From Morchella semilibera (Eukaryota; Ascomycota; Pezizomycetes; Pezizales; Morchellaceae), in contig WBVU01000017.1 of NCBI GenBank assembly GCA_009192285.1, positions 1,054,001 to 1,118,000 on the forward strand: a stretch of DNA of 64,000 bases, given 5' to 3'. Numbering within the stretch: the stretch's first letter is position 1; the number at the start of each line of letters is the position of its first letter. Made by a program: the position numbers and the translations under genes. This document shows positions 48,743-60,293 of the stretch, piece by piece. Under the pieces are notes generated by a model. It searched no databases and was not told the DNA's origin. It saw nothing but the letters and a program-made list of their open reading frames with translations.

Positions 48743-51700
48743 ATGTTCGATCAGCTATTCTCGCGGTCGAGGGCTGCCGACACTGGCGGTGTTGTTCATA
48801 GTGATATGCCCATAAGCAACTGTATTTCTGGCGAGCTGGGCGGCGTAGGAATGTCCATTGGGTATAGCACATATTCTTCCCTCCCACCCCCCTCGAGTGC
48901 CCCCACAATCATAACAATCGTGACGGCTAAAACGATTCATGAGGATTGCGCGAGCGACAGCTTGATCTCCGTCGTTCCCACTAGATCAGAACCTGACGAC
49001 ACCCCCGCTCCGGCAAGCACCGGAAGATTCTCGGCGAGCAGCTTCCTGGCTGCTATATTCGGCATCGGCATTGCACTGAGCTTTTGGACACCAAAGAATC
49101 TATGGGTTTTCATTGGTGGATTCGGACTACGCAGGGAAAAGAGAAAACAAAGGGAACGGAAGCAGAGGTCAATTGGTGCGGCAGCGGCAGCGCGTGAGGC
49201 AGTTACAAACGGTGGAGAGCAGGTGGGTCAGAGGGACAAGGGCAAGGCACGAGCGATTGAGGTCGTGGAGGATGATGATGATGTGGGCGAGAGTTCTAGA
49301 AGTTCCAAGACAGAACGAACGCCACTCCTGCTTGAGGCTTCGTACGAAGCAAAAACACCAAAAACACCAACAAGTTCCACCAAAGTCGGCACACGTGACT
49401 CGGGTGTTGGCCTGGCCAATGCCGAGGAGAGCCGAGCGACACGCTCGGTAGAGCAACAACAACCCCCAATAAAGCATCCCGAGCCGGTATTACCAAAATC
49501 ACCAGAGCCAGAGATCATGGAAGATGAGATGCTTGAAACTATCGACGAAGCTGAAGAGGCCGAGCCATTATCTCCCATATTGGAGCATCCGCCGGTGAAT
49601 GATACATGGACATTCGCGGACAAGCCGTCACCCACTCCCAGTGTAAGAGCTGAGTCACCAGCCCCGCAGGTTGAGACAGGGTCGATGGTGATAGTTCCCG
49701 CAGTGGTGCACGATCCAGATGCTTGCCCGTACGAGCAGCGAACGCTTTCGGTTGAAGCCCTCTCTAGATCTGCTGTTGCTGGCCCCCCGGTCACCAGCGG
49801 AGAAGGATACAGAGAATCCCGCTCGCTCACTCCCACTGGGAAGCCACGCTCAGTTGCATCAACCAGGGCCCCATCTCTGAGCCGCGAGGTTTCTGTCGAG
49901 CCGGAACCAAAGGTTGAGGCAGAGGTTGTGGCTCCTATCAAGGCTCCCGTCAAGGTTGCTGTGGAACAAGTAGTGAGGGCTGGTCCTTCAGCTCCCGAGG
50001 TTGCTATGGAGGCTCCCAAGCGTGAGATTGAGGTATTTAGGGTTGACGAGGTTATTGAAGCACCCAAGAGTGTGGAGGTTGATGCCCCTAAATCAGAGGT
50101 CCCTCAAGTTGAAGAAGCCGTGATCTCCAAGATTGAAGACTCTGCCGCCTCCAAGACCACAAGGGCAGTACCAGAGGCCGAGCAGGTTAAAGCTGTTGAG
50201 GATACTGTAGTCCCCAAGATCGAAGAGATTGAAGCCCCTAAGCCTAAGGATATCGAAGCTCTCGAGGTTCCTAACCCCTTCGAAGCTGAAGTTCTCAAGC
50301 CCAAGGAAACCGAAGCGCCTAAGGTGGAAATTCCCGCCGTTGAAACCCCCGTCGTTGAAGCCCCCATTGTTACAGCCCCAGTCATTAAAGCTCCCATTGT
50401 TGAGGCTCCCATTGTTGAGGCCCCCATTGTTGAAGCTCCCGTTGCTGAAGCTCCCATTGCCGCGGCCCCTATTGTTGAAGCTCCTGTCGCCGAGGCCTCA
50501 ATCGTCGAAGCTCCAGTTGTCGAGGCCCCCAAAGTCGAAGCTCCCAAGGACGAGGTCCTCGTTGAAGCCCCAGTCCAGGCCCCGGTCCAGGCCCCCGCCG
50601 AAGCCCTCAAGGTGGAGGCTCCCAAGGCTCAGGAGATTATCGAGGAGCCAAAGGAAGAGATACAATCCACTTCGGTAGCCATCCCCAATCCCCCCCCTGA
50701 GATTGGCCTTATTCCCCCGACCCCCGCCCCTGCCAGTGGGTTTGCAGCGGAGGTCATGGCACTCCGCACAAGAAAGGCCGAGGCAGAGGATGAGACCGAA
50801 GAAATTGAAGCTGACATCACCTTGGTCAAGGCACCTACCCACCGTAAGTCCTTTAGCAGCTCAACAGAAGCCCATCCTAAGCTCGCCGAGGTTCCTGAGC
50901 CCGCCAGTGCAAAGCTAGAGGCTGAGCCCAAGGGCAAGGACAAGGCTGATGATGACCTTTCATTCATCGAGCACCCAACCACTGCCTCCCCAGATCAAAT
51001 ATCCCTCAACAGCGAAGAGAAAGACGACAAAGAAGGGTCACAACCAGATGCCACTGCCGAGGAAAACACCCGCCGCCCCAGATCAGGCAAACCCCCCAGT
51101 GTGGCTGGAGACGACAAGTCAACCAGGTCCGAGTCAGGACCTAGTAGAAAACAATCTCTCCGCCGCATGACTGGTATCGGATCCCATAGCAGGGCTCCAT
51201 CAGTCGACTCCAACAAAAAGGATTCTTCCCTCAGGCGATCATTGACAAATGTCTTCCCGGGAAAGAAGAAGCGTGAGAACTCAGCATCGTCTTCGCAGGC
51301 CAAGTTAGGTGAGCTTACGCCCCCACCTACTCCCCCGGAGCCATTGGCATCGTCCGATGGTGCTGTTGCGGCAAGACCGGAGTCCAGGCGCTCCGAGAAA
51401 GAGAAATCCTCAATGTCCCGAGGAATGAGCTGGAGCAACACTATGAATAAGCTGTCCTCCAAGGAGAAGCGAGAACAAGCAGCTAAGCAGTCTTCAGACG
51501 TTGAGGCTGCCACCGGAAACGATACCACGGCCGCGACCGCAGTCGCCTCATCCTCCGCCGCTCTAGAGGTTCCCACTGCAACTACCGCAGCGGACCCTAC
51601 CCCAGCCGAGCCCGTCAAGCGCTCAAACGCATCCATCAAATCCCACAAGGACGGCCGTCCACAAACGTCAGACGGGAAAAGCGTCAATGACGACGGCCGA

Positions 51701-52149
51701 CCAAGCAAGCTTCCCCGCCGCCCAACATGGGCCTTCGGAAAGAGGAGGTCGACTCAGAACCTTAGCGAGGCCAAGTCCTCTTCCTCCGCCGCCCCCAGTC
51801 AGACTAGTCTCCACGCCCCAGCAAGAGCGAAGAGACCCCACAGGTACCCGCAGCTGAGGCCACCGATCCGGTCGATAAGGGCAAGGGTGTAGACAGGGTT
51901 GCTGCCCCTGCCGCCGTAGAGGCGCCTAAGGCTCCCGAGCCGGTTCCCGAGCCGGCCCCGGAGGTTCCTGCCACCCAGACAAAGGCCGTTGATGCACCAG
52001 CTCCTACCGAGCAGGAGCAGAAGGCGATCGTTGACAGTGAGACTGCTGCTGCCGCGGCCGCCGTTGCTGCTGAGCAGAAACCAGCCCCAAGACCCATGCT
52101 GAAGAGCAGGGTGACATCAATAATGGCTTGGGGACGTAAGAAGAAATAG
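48743..52149 (+). CDS. Large low-complexity single-membrane-segment protein, frame shifted at one homopolymer
   Basis: No known family. The ATG at 48743 (CCACCATGTTC, good context) opens a frame that stops at 51892 (1049 residues). A second frame, open from about 51807 to a stop at 52149, continues the same style (EETPQVPAAEATDPVDKGKG.. to MLKSRVTSIMAWGRKKK). One missing base in the C run at 51816-51819 would join them into 1135 residues. Visible parts: a hydrophobic segment at about residues 98-128 (SSFLAAIFGIGIALSFW..), followed at once by a very basic stretch (RREKRKQRERKQR), a DDDD patch near 178, a Pro/Glu/Ala/Val repeat with many VEAP units at about 530-600, and a Ser/Lys/Arg-rich region (SLRRMTGIGSHSRAPSVDS, SLRRSLTNVFPGKKKRE). 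The repeat is like linker or cell-periphery proteins. It could be a cortex- or nuclear-envelope-anchored scaffold; that is only inference. Confidence 0.7.
50330..50540 (+). repeat. Coding VEAP/VEAPI tandem repeat
   Basis: Units of 15 to 18 bases (GTTGAAGCTCCCATT type) occur about a dozen times with variation, encoding VEAPIVEAPVAEAP. Third-position changes between units show it is not very recent throughout. Confidence 0.8.
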
Positions 52150-54479
52150 ATAACGGTGGAGGACAGCAGAGACTTTCATTATTGAAATTGATTATCTTAC
52201 GACAGAATGTGAATTTCTTTTCACCCGGTGCGGTGGTGTACAGTATTCCGGACTTTCCCCTTTTCCTTTCCTCTTATTTGGGTCTAAACATGTTTTTATT
52301 CTTTATTTTTATATGCATGGGTGATGGTATGCGGGCAGAATCTTATTAGCATGCGGATATGATTATTGGGATTTTTTTTTGTTCTTTTCTCTTTTCAGCG
52401 TTTGCATTCGTTTGGCATTCGGAGTTAAATTTTTTTATCATTTTTTATCATTTTATTCTTATTTTCTTCCCTTATCACGTCCTCATGGCCGAATCACTTT
52501 TCTTTACGAGGGATGTTTTGCGATTTTGATGCTATCATTAAAATGGGGACTTTTCATACCCTTTTTTCCCCTCCCCCCACCCCCCCCCCCAAACCTGATC
52601 TATACCTCTTCAGCAAAGAAAAAAAACAGTGAACATTCAAAACCAGTAGTTAACCAGTTTTTCTCCGTCTTTTTTTTTTTTTTTTTTTTTCCTTTGCTTT
52701 GTTTTCGAGACCTTGAGAAATGAAGGGGATGGATGACAGAGGAAATTATGAAATGAAATGTACTACTAGTTCCGAGCGATCCCTGGATAGAGTATCACGT
52801 GTACTTACAGGATATATAATTTAAGATAATGGCTATGACATAAAAGGGTCCAAGGACCAGGTAGATATCAATTACAACTAGATCGCGGATCTGGATCGGC
52901 CCTGAGATTGACGAACCAGCTACATGCGAGGCAGAGGCTGCCGCATACAATTCAGGGTCCTAGGCTGGTGTATATGCAATGCCACGGGGCAGAACCTCAA
53001 ACGGTACCTACATTGGCGAGTTGAGTGGGCGTAAACTGTCAATGATGCGTACATACACTTAGAGTAGGCAGAGGAGATGAGGCGGTAATAATCATTAAAG
53101 ACACGGGGCAGAAACAGCAGGATCTGTAACTAGACCGGTCGATCAGGCACCCGCATGTGTGTGCTACATGTATGTATGTATGTATGTAGATGCGTTGACT
53201 AGCGGGGAATGTAAAGCTGGCCTGTTTGGGTCCTATCAGCTTTTGAGGTTAAGGATAGTACGTATCCGTGGTTTTGGTTTTGGGATTCAGCTCCCAGTAT
53301 GGAGGTGCCGTGTGAAATGGATAATCAAAGTCAAACTGGATATGGGAAATTACTCATCTTACGACAGCGTTAGTGTGGGGAAGAGAGGACGAGTGATATT
53401 GTGTGCTGGATATTGAGGCTAGTGATATCTTACTCCCATGCGTTTGAGAGACTCGTGCAAACTCGTAAGTATTGGGGGGTAGCTTTCAAGTCCACAACTT
53501 CACTGAGTGTGTGTATTGCATGAGAGTGATATGTGGTCCCGATTATAATTGGATGTTGGTTCAGCCAATCGGCTGGCCCAATGAGAGAAGGGCTTGGCTA
53601 AGCAGATTAGTCATTTAGGGGTTGGACGATCTGCATTCTTACCGCGCGTCAACATAATTACTTGCTCATAGTTAAGTAGATAATGGCAGTATGTACCTCG
53701 GATATTAGGGGTACTATGGAGAGGGAATTTTTGAATTGGTTGGTGGCCTTATAAACCTTCATCTCGGAGTTGGGCCACGAAAACAGTCGTGGCTTCAACA
53801 CAACGTTGGCATTAGTTAATAATGTCGACTGAGACTTTCTTAGTTAGAAAGCCCAGTGGGTGTTAACTGAATTATGTTTGTCACCTAGATTATATATAGT
53901 AAGCTAGGGCCAAAGGCGCAGCAAACCACAGACCACAGCGTTGAAAGTGCAAGCCATGCATGCGATGCTGCAACTTATATATGTGGCACCTTTCCATCGC
54001 CGGCTCTAACTAATGTATATATATTTGTGATCGCACATATACTCAGGGCCGTGAAATTGGTGCACTGATCCCAGCTTGAGGCAACACCAAATTTAAAGGT
54101 ATCGAAAACGTATAGAATAGAAGGTCTACATTTGATAGTAAGATTTGATGCGAATCGAATCGAATGTCTCCTAGATCTTAGCTTCGATTCGTTTATAGAT
54201 TATAAACTGACCATGAGTTGGTTTCACAGCTTTTGCCGGTTGTTTGAACGCGACATAAGTATATATAAACTCAAATTTAGTTATAAGTACTTAACGTCCC
54301 ATTATTAACTCTATTTATCAGAGTTTGGTCTACGACGCGCATTGCGACTCTAGAGGCTTCCCCGACTGAAATCCTTTTTTTTATAGCTATAACTATATGT
54401 AACTCAGTGTAGTTGCAAATGTGCGGGCTCTTTAATGAGCATAGCTATTATACCCTCTATCATCAGTCACCTATCATAT

Positions 54480-54598
54480 AAAAAACGGGATAAATTCATT
54501 ACCATAGGACTACGTTACAGAATTCAGCGACGAATACAAAATCAGATCGGAATTAGAGGAAGAATACTATATCAATACCGTATTAACGCTTTTTTAGT
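54480..54598. mobile_element. Miniature element, family A copy 2 (degraded)
   Basis: Shares with 62912-63070 the left end (AAAAAACGGGATAAATTC against AAAAAAAGGGATGGAATC), TTACAGAATTCAGCGACGAA and TATCAATACCGTATT. The right end is lost or altered. Confidence 0.7.
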
Positions 54599-54795
54599 AC
54601 TTTAGTCAGTATACAGAATCTTAACTTATATAATTATCGAGCTAAATTAAATATCATAAGTAGATCTAGACTAGACTACACGTACCGTTATCAAAATTTC
54701 AATATACAATATTCCCTGTATTGCTAAACTACCCGCCGGTCGTTAAACCTGAGCAGCCAGTTCAAATTTTTGCTATATGTTTGGATAGAGTATAC

Positions 54796-54889
54796 GTGTT
54801 GAAGGTAAATACGAAGGATCTGATAAGAGAATCTTGCTGTCAAATAGGTGTGTTTATCTTATCAGATTCTCGGTATTCAGGGTCAACAC
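54796..54889. repeat. Inverted repeat (hairpin), about 38-base imperfect arms
   Basis: GTGTTGA..ATACGA..GATCTGATAAG on the left pairs with the complement on the right (CTTATCAGATTCTCGGTAT..TCAACAC). The inner ATCTGATAAG is shared with the hairpin at 19847-19909. Confidence 0.75.
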
Positions 54890-56286
54890 CGAGACTCTAC
54901 TGCTGATGATCACGATAAAAGATAACAGCCTTGGCACGACTAGACCGCACCAGTCGCCCCCTCTCCTCGAATACGTACGCCAATGTATGTACCTACCTAA
55001 GTAGATACAGCCGTGAAAACAAGATCCACTCGGTCTTGGGAATGAGCTAAATGAAAATCGTCCTACCACTGGAACAAGAAAAAGGCGCCCGAACTTCTCG
55101 TATGAGCTCAAACTACATTTAGCTTCCGGATCTGTACGTATAGGCATATCGAAAATAGGTAGGCTTACGAAACGTCGGCAGAGAATTAAAGCTCAGGACA
55201 GTTGTTTAGTATGCGCGCCTTATTCTGGCATCTTTGGGTTTGCTGTCCAAGTTTCTACATTTTCGACTTACTGTACGGGACCACGACACCGGCGCACAAA
55301 GCCATGCATATGTTACAGCCTGCCATTGGGGCAAAAAAGTAAGATCTCTCAGAGCGTCTGGTCCCATGGCGATGACACCACCGTTATTGGACCGATTATC
55401 CAGGAAAAATATATGTGTGTGCGATATGGATTGTGGATTGCATGCCTATCCGAATCATTCCTGGACGCCTTGATACACAAAAAATGTCAAAAGCACACTG
55501 AGAATACGATTATCAGGCGCAGGCAGCTCTAGTACGATAAAGCTTTAGATCCGATTTATTCATCTGATTGTCAATCGTGTAAGATATCACCAACCAGCCG
55601 TTTTCGGAATTGAACATCTTGAAACAGTTTTGAAACCGCCGACCTGATCCAGGCCGAATCAAATGTGGCAGCCTTCTTTATTAAGATGCTAGCTTCATCA
55701 GTATCAATACGGATACTCTCTCTTGGAAAAATGTCTGAGTTACAATTTTTTTTTGGGGTAAAATAGTGAATGACTTAGACAACGTTCTTATTATCTGCAA
55801 TCCGGCGATTATAATGAACCTGGTGTATATATTCGTCAGTACTCTTGATCTAGGGTAAGTTTAACGATTTTGTCCACCAATTACATAGCTCGCGGACAAC
55901 AGACTAATTTGTAGTAAGACGCGGTATTCAATGCCGACGACCCAGCAACCGAGGTAGGGAGCTCCAAGCCGGCGATTAAGAATCTCGGGAACCCTTGGTA
56001 CGGGTGAAGGATTTAACGAGTACTACATGTAGTCTCCTGGTTAGGCCGCGAAGCAAGATCCTCGGAGCTCATATAAACCCTGTCCATCTAATTTTTTAAA
56101 AATGGGAGCTGTCGTACGTGAGCTATATTCATGCGCTGACTCTACCTAATTTCTTCTAGTTTACTAGGAAAGAGCTGGTGGGCGCTATAGATGAGAGAAA
56201 TGCGTAGTAAACATAACTGAGAACTATATCTAGAGTTAATTAATTATGGATCGAACATCAGGTGCCAGTTTGGCTACATACATGTA

Positions 56287-56517
56287 CAGCCGGGCCCGTT
56301 CGAAAAGTCCTGGCACCCCCGGGTCAAAAGTACGAGGGTGCTTCTTCTATTTTCTAATTCCCCCATTACTGTGACTATAATAACAGAGAGCTACAATATC
56401 TTCATTACGGCCATACCTATCAATTTTGAGTATGCGCAGGAGAAATGGTTGTTGGTGGGTTAGAATTCATAAACAGACACAATATAGTAGGGTGCCAGGA
56501 CTTTTCGAACAGGGCTG
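56287..56517. mobile_element. MITE, 231 bases, Tc1/mariner-like ends
   Basis: Inverted ends begin CAGCC and share GTTCGAAAAGTCCTGGCACC; the left end has a few extra bases. TA flanks are at 56285-56286 and 56518-56519. The CAG start and TA duplication are as known for Tc1/mariner elements. No coding capacity. Confidence 0.85.
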
Positions 56518-57091
56518 TACTTACATACCAAGGATCATATGAAAAGTATATATACCACGATATCTTTAAAAATGGGGGACTTGAGTTTGCTGATTGTCTT
56601 TTCTGAGCAGCTTTTAAAACCACCAATTTTATGTAGTACTTTCTTTCAAAAGCCATAGGTGATTGTTGCTTTGACTCAGACCCAATGAGGCTTAGGTTGC
56701 CCTTGAGTCAACTCTAGAGGCACAGATAGTACAGTAAGAGTGCACGTGTGGGACTGAAGATGCTCTAGATCTTGCCTGAGGCTGATGGCTGATAATACTA
56801 GGTGCACCCTAGTCTGTAGGTAGTATACACATTCCTGCAATTGATTGATTGATTGGTACTTCATACATACATATATTCCTGCAATTGATAGTCTGTCTCA
56901 AACATTTGTTCTCTGGCCGAGGGATTCACATATCGAATTTTCACATTGAGCTAACCCATCAGCTTGCTTTGTTACACCACACTACAAATTCCCCGCTCTG
57001 CTCCAGTGACGTCGGCAATATTTTCAAATAATGGCACATCACCCCGCAATCATCAACTGGAACTACTATTATCGTACGCACTATTTACACA

Positions 57092-57644
57092 ATGGCATCA
57101 AGCTCAAAGTCTACCGTGACCATTGGCACGCCCATCAGGGCGACTGCCGACTTCTGCCTACTCCCCGTAAGTGATCTGGTTCCGGCCTACAATGGAAATC
57201 TATTAACAGAAGCTACAGATCGGAACCTCTAATGCGTCAGTGTCCAGACAGATCGCCGACGTCCAGGTTCTCATGAAGAACAGCGGACTGAATTACAGCA
57301 TGCACAGCGCCGGGACTACAGTGGGTATGTTCACTCAGCGCGAATACCTGAGACCGCATCCGGAGCTCTTTTAACGAAGAAAATGTGGAAAAGAGGGTAC
57401 CTGGGATGAAGTTACGAGGGTGATTGGGCAGGCCCATTCGATGCTGCACGAGCAAGGCATCGTCAGAGTCCACACAGATATCCGTATTGGGAGTAGGTAA
57501 GCAAAACTTGTCACCTCATACGATTATTTTTTCCCTCATTATTAACGGACCGTTGAGCACAGGACGGATAAAACAGAAAATTTCAGGGACAAAGTGACAG
57601 CAGTGGAGAACCATCTCGCGAAAGATGCTGAAGCTGCCCAATGA
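57092..57644 (+). CDS. ECM15: Thiamine-binding MTH1187/ECM15-type protein
   Basis: Four exons, 57092-57166, 57219-57324, 57394-57496 and 57563-57644, total 366 bases and 121 residues. The protein has the single MTH1187/YkoF-like ferredoxin fold: [20 protein letters not shown], then the core [20 protein letters not shown] (made by splicing inside the Glu codon), [17 protein letters not shown] and a C-terminal helix [13 protein letters not shown]. Relatives, such as yeast Ecm15 (YBL001C), bind thiamine and form tetramers; the cellular role is not settled. I placed the acceptor of exon 3 at 57394 because it restores the family's TVEGTWDEV; the next AG gives a stop. The exons are too short to show as long frames. 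Confidence 0.88.
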
Positions 57645-57766
57645 AAATTTCAAGGACGAGGTATGTCATTAAGTTGAGATATGTACTTGCCTGCTCGAAT
57701 GTACGTACGTACCCGGAGCCAGATATTGCATAATTACATATGGGCAGTATATCTTTCGGCCTTCTA

Positions 57767-57843
<77 letters not shown>

Positions 57844-59221
57844 GAAGAAAAACGAGCGCGATTGTGAAGACTAAAAGCCCTCCAGGCCTTGGCCATATTG
57901 CCCCTCACCCCACCGGTCATGGGGAGAACACAAAAACCGAAGTCCCCCCCATGAATGCTCAATGCTTATTTACTATGCGGGGAGCGGAATGCTGTAATAG
58001 ACCCTAGCTCTGAACCTCCGCTCCCTCCAACATTTCTGAATGAATGGAAAAGAAAGATAGAATTCGAAACTTGACCGAGATGTGCACTGCAGCGGGAAAA
58101 TACGATAGAAAGAACAGCTGTGTGACGCGCACTTATTGCGTCGTCGTCCTTCAATTGTCGAACGTCTTTTGCATCTTCTTCCCTTTCCCCTCTATTGTTT
58201 TGTATATTATTGGGTGAGCATGAGGGGTGAATAATATTGTGATCGATAAACCGAATGATCAAGACAAAAAAAAAAAGCAGGAAAGCAGATCAAATTCATG
58301 CCGCAGATCAGAGACGAAACAGACAGAAACGATATTTGAGGTACTACAACACAGGAAAAGCCCTGTGTGGATAAGGCTACCCTCTCTACTGTACCCCTAC
58401 ATCTCCTCTTTCTCCACCTCCAAAAAACAAAGGTTTACATATAACGGCTCCCCCAATGGCATGGGGCCTGCAGGGATCACAAATTTACCTAGACCGCCAA
58501 TCGAAACCTGTACGGGTGGGTAAGGTGATACGCGCAAATCCTGTGGTATAAATAAGGGTGGTTGGAGAACCTGGTCTGACCGACGAGGCGAACGTACTTT
58601 CCTTGCTTGAACATCTTTGGCTGGCTGAATAAAAGGTCGACACGATCCACCACCTGTGCTCTGACCACCTGATACACCTGCCCGTTAAATTACTACCTCC
58701 CAACGAATATTCTATCCTACCACTTATCTCCCCTCCATTCCATCCACGACAACCTACAACCAACAAACTACTCCTCTCTCCCCGCCACCATCCGAAACAA
58801 GACTTTACGTACGTACTTGAATAGTGTTAACATCATCAATTCATAAAGGTTAGCGTTGTTCTATCTTTTTCGAATTCCATGAGCTGACGTAAACCCTAGA
58901 TACAACTCTCAGAAGAGAAAGGGCAGCCGCAAGGAAGCGTGAAACTCTGCACCTCTTATAAACTGGTGAGCTCTCAGACCAGATAGAAAGAGAAAGAGAA
59001 GAGAAGAAATCTTCCACGAATGATCTTACCCCAAAATGGATTGCGGGCCTCACTACTTCACAAGACATAAAATGAAAGAAAGAAAGCTGAATTTTTGCCA
59101 GCTTATCAGCATCGGCGAAAAACTCTCTATAGGAAAGAAATCTGGGTCGAAAAAAAAGAAAGAAAAAAAGTTGCCCAGAAACGAGAGGGATAAGCCAAAG
59201 CAGACGGGAAACAACACAAAC
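57645..59221. other. Intergenic, 1.6 kb
   Basis: Contains a 43-base A run followed by a GA repeat (57770-57841), then leader-like pyrimidine-rich segments (58380-58430, 58690-58800) upstream of the PIP-box gene. Short open frames (58227-58523 plus, 58485-58766 minus) have no recognisable content. Confidence 0.5.
57770..57841. repeat. Poly-A (43) joined to (GA)n
   Basis: Pure A from 57770 to 57812, then about 14 GA units to 57841. It lies about 125 bases after the thiamine-binding protein stop codon. Confidence 0.9.
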
Positions 59222-60293
59222 ATGGCTTCAGGCCGACGACTACGCACCCGCAGTAGCAGCGGCGTACCAGCGTCACAACAGCAACAACTTTCAGACTGCG
59301 GTCATGATCGGTCTCAGCTGGACCTTAGCGGTGATCGCGATCTTCCTTGCAAGGTCTGCTGGTCCAACCGCGAGATCCTCATCCAGCGGCTCATCGAGCC
59401 CTTCGAGCACGCGTTGGAAACTCTTCAGGATGAGAGAGCCAGCGGCTCGGCAAACAGCACCCCTGAACGTGGGGTGGTAGTATCATCAGGAGATGTTCCT
59501 GCTGGTGGCCGGCCCCGAAGTTTGAGGCGGAGAGCGGGGAAAAAAAGGACAAGGAGTGCTTCCCCGACGGCGGCGACAACACCGATGGGAAGTGATGGGG
59601 AGGATTCGAATTTGTTGGGTCCCGGGGGTCTGGGTGCTGTTAGGCCGGAAGAGGAAGACTGCATTCACGTGCAGGATATCAGCGTCGTAACGGTGCAGAG
59701 ACCCCCAAAGAAGCGGAGTAAATCTCCCCCCGATGAAAGCAAGAGCACGAAGATCGCAGCTTTGGAGCCACAGAAAATAAACACGAACATCATCCCCCCA
59801 ATAAAAGGGAGAAATACGACAGCAACCACCGAAAAATTGCAAGAAAACCCTTCACCACCTGTAGATTGTGCAGCAACGAAATTGCCGAAATTGCCAGAAA
59901 AAATACCATCCACACCCCCAGCACTGGCCACAAAACTACCGAAACAGAAACAACAGAGAACTTCACAAGTGCAGCCCACAAAAAAGGGCCAGCAAACCCT
60001 GCTTTCGTTTTTTCTCCAAATCTGCCGAAGGCGCAACGGTAAAAACCGAAGAGACGATTGCTACAAAGCCAGTGACTATTTTTAGTGCAGGAGGGAATAG
60101 TAGCGGGCCGAAAAAGAAGGATGTAGGAACTCCAAAGGCGAATGAAGAAATCGTGGTTCGGACAGCATCACCACCACCCCCGCCACCATCGGGAAGAGTA
60201 GGGACTCGGAAGAGCGCCCGAGAAGTAACAGTGAAATCCCGAGAGACCATCAACTACAGGGAGGATTCAGATTCAGATATAGATCTTGAATAA
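59222..60293 (+). CDS. PIP-box nuclear protein of unknown function, frame shifted at a T run
   Basis: I do not recognise the family. The ATG at 59222 gives MASGRRLRTRSSSG; an in-frame ATG at 59036 would add a Lys-rich 62 residues and is less likely. Seen in order: a Cys cluster (SDCGHDRS..LPCKVCW) followed by a helix (SNREILIQRLIEPFEHALETL), basic nuclear-signal-like stretches (RRRAGKKRTRS, PPKKRSKSPP), and near residue 260 QQTLLSFF, an exact QxxLxxFF PCNA-binding box. In the given frame it ends at 60085. A second frame carries SKSAEGATVKTEETIATKP.. to REDSDSDIDLE and a stop at 60293. Removing one base from the 6-T run 60008-60013, right at the two Phe codons, joins both into 356 residues. 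PCNA binding suggests work in replication or repair; that is inference from the motif. Confidence 0.72.

Larger units (their letters stand above)
52150..57091. other. Intergenic, 4.9 kb, AT-rich
   Basis: The start holds the 3' UTR of the large gene with T and C tracts (52371-52380, 52569-52590, 52671-52690). Then come a family A element (54480-54598), a hairpin (54796-54889), a TA-flanked MITE (56287-56517) and TACATGTA at 53165, 56024 and 56279. No gene supported. Confidence 0.5.

Noticed and set aside
49228-50067. 279-codon minus-strand frame, and similar ones to 51708
   Set aside because: Antisense shadows of the repeat-rich 48.7 kb gene; composition is Ser/Thr/Gly from reversed EAP codons.
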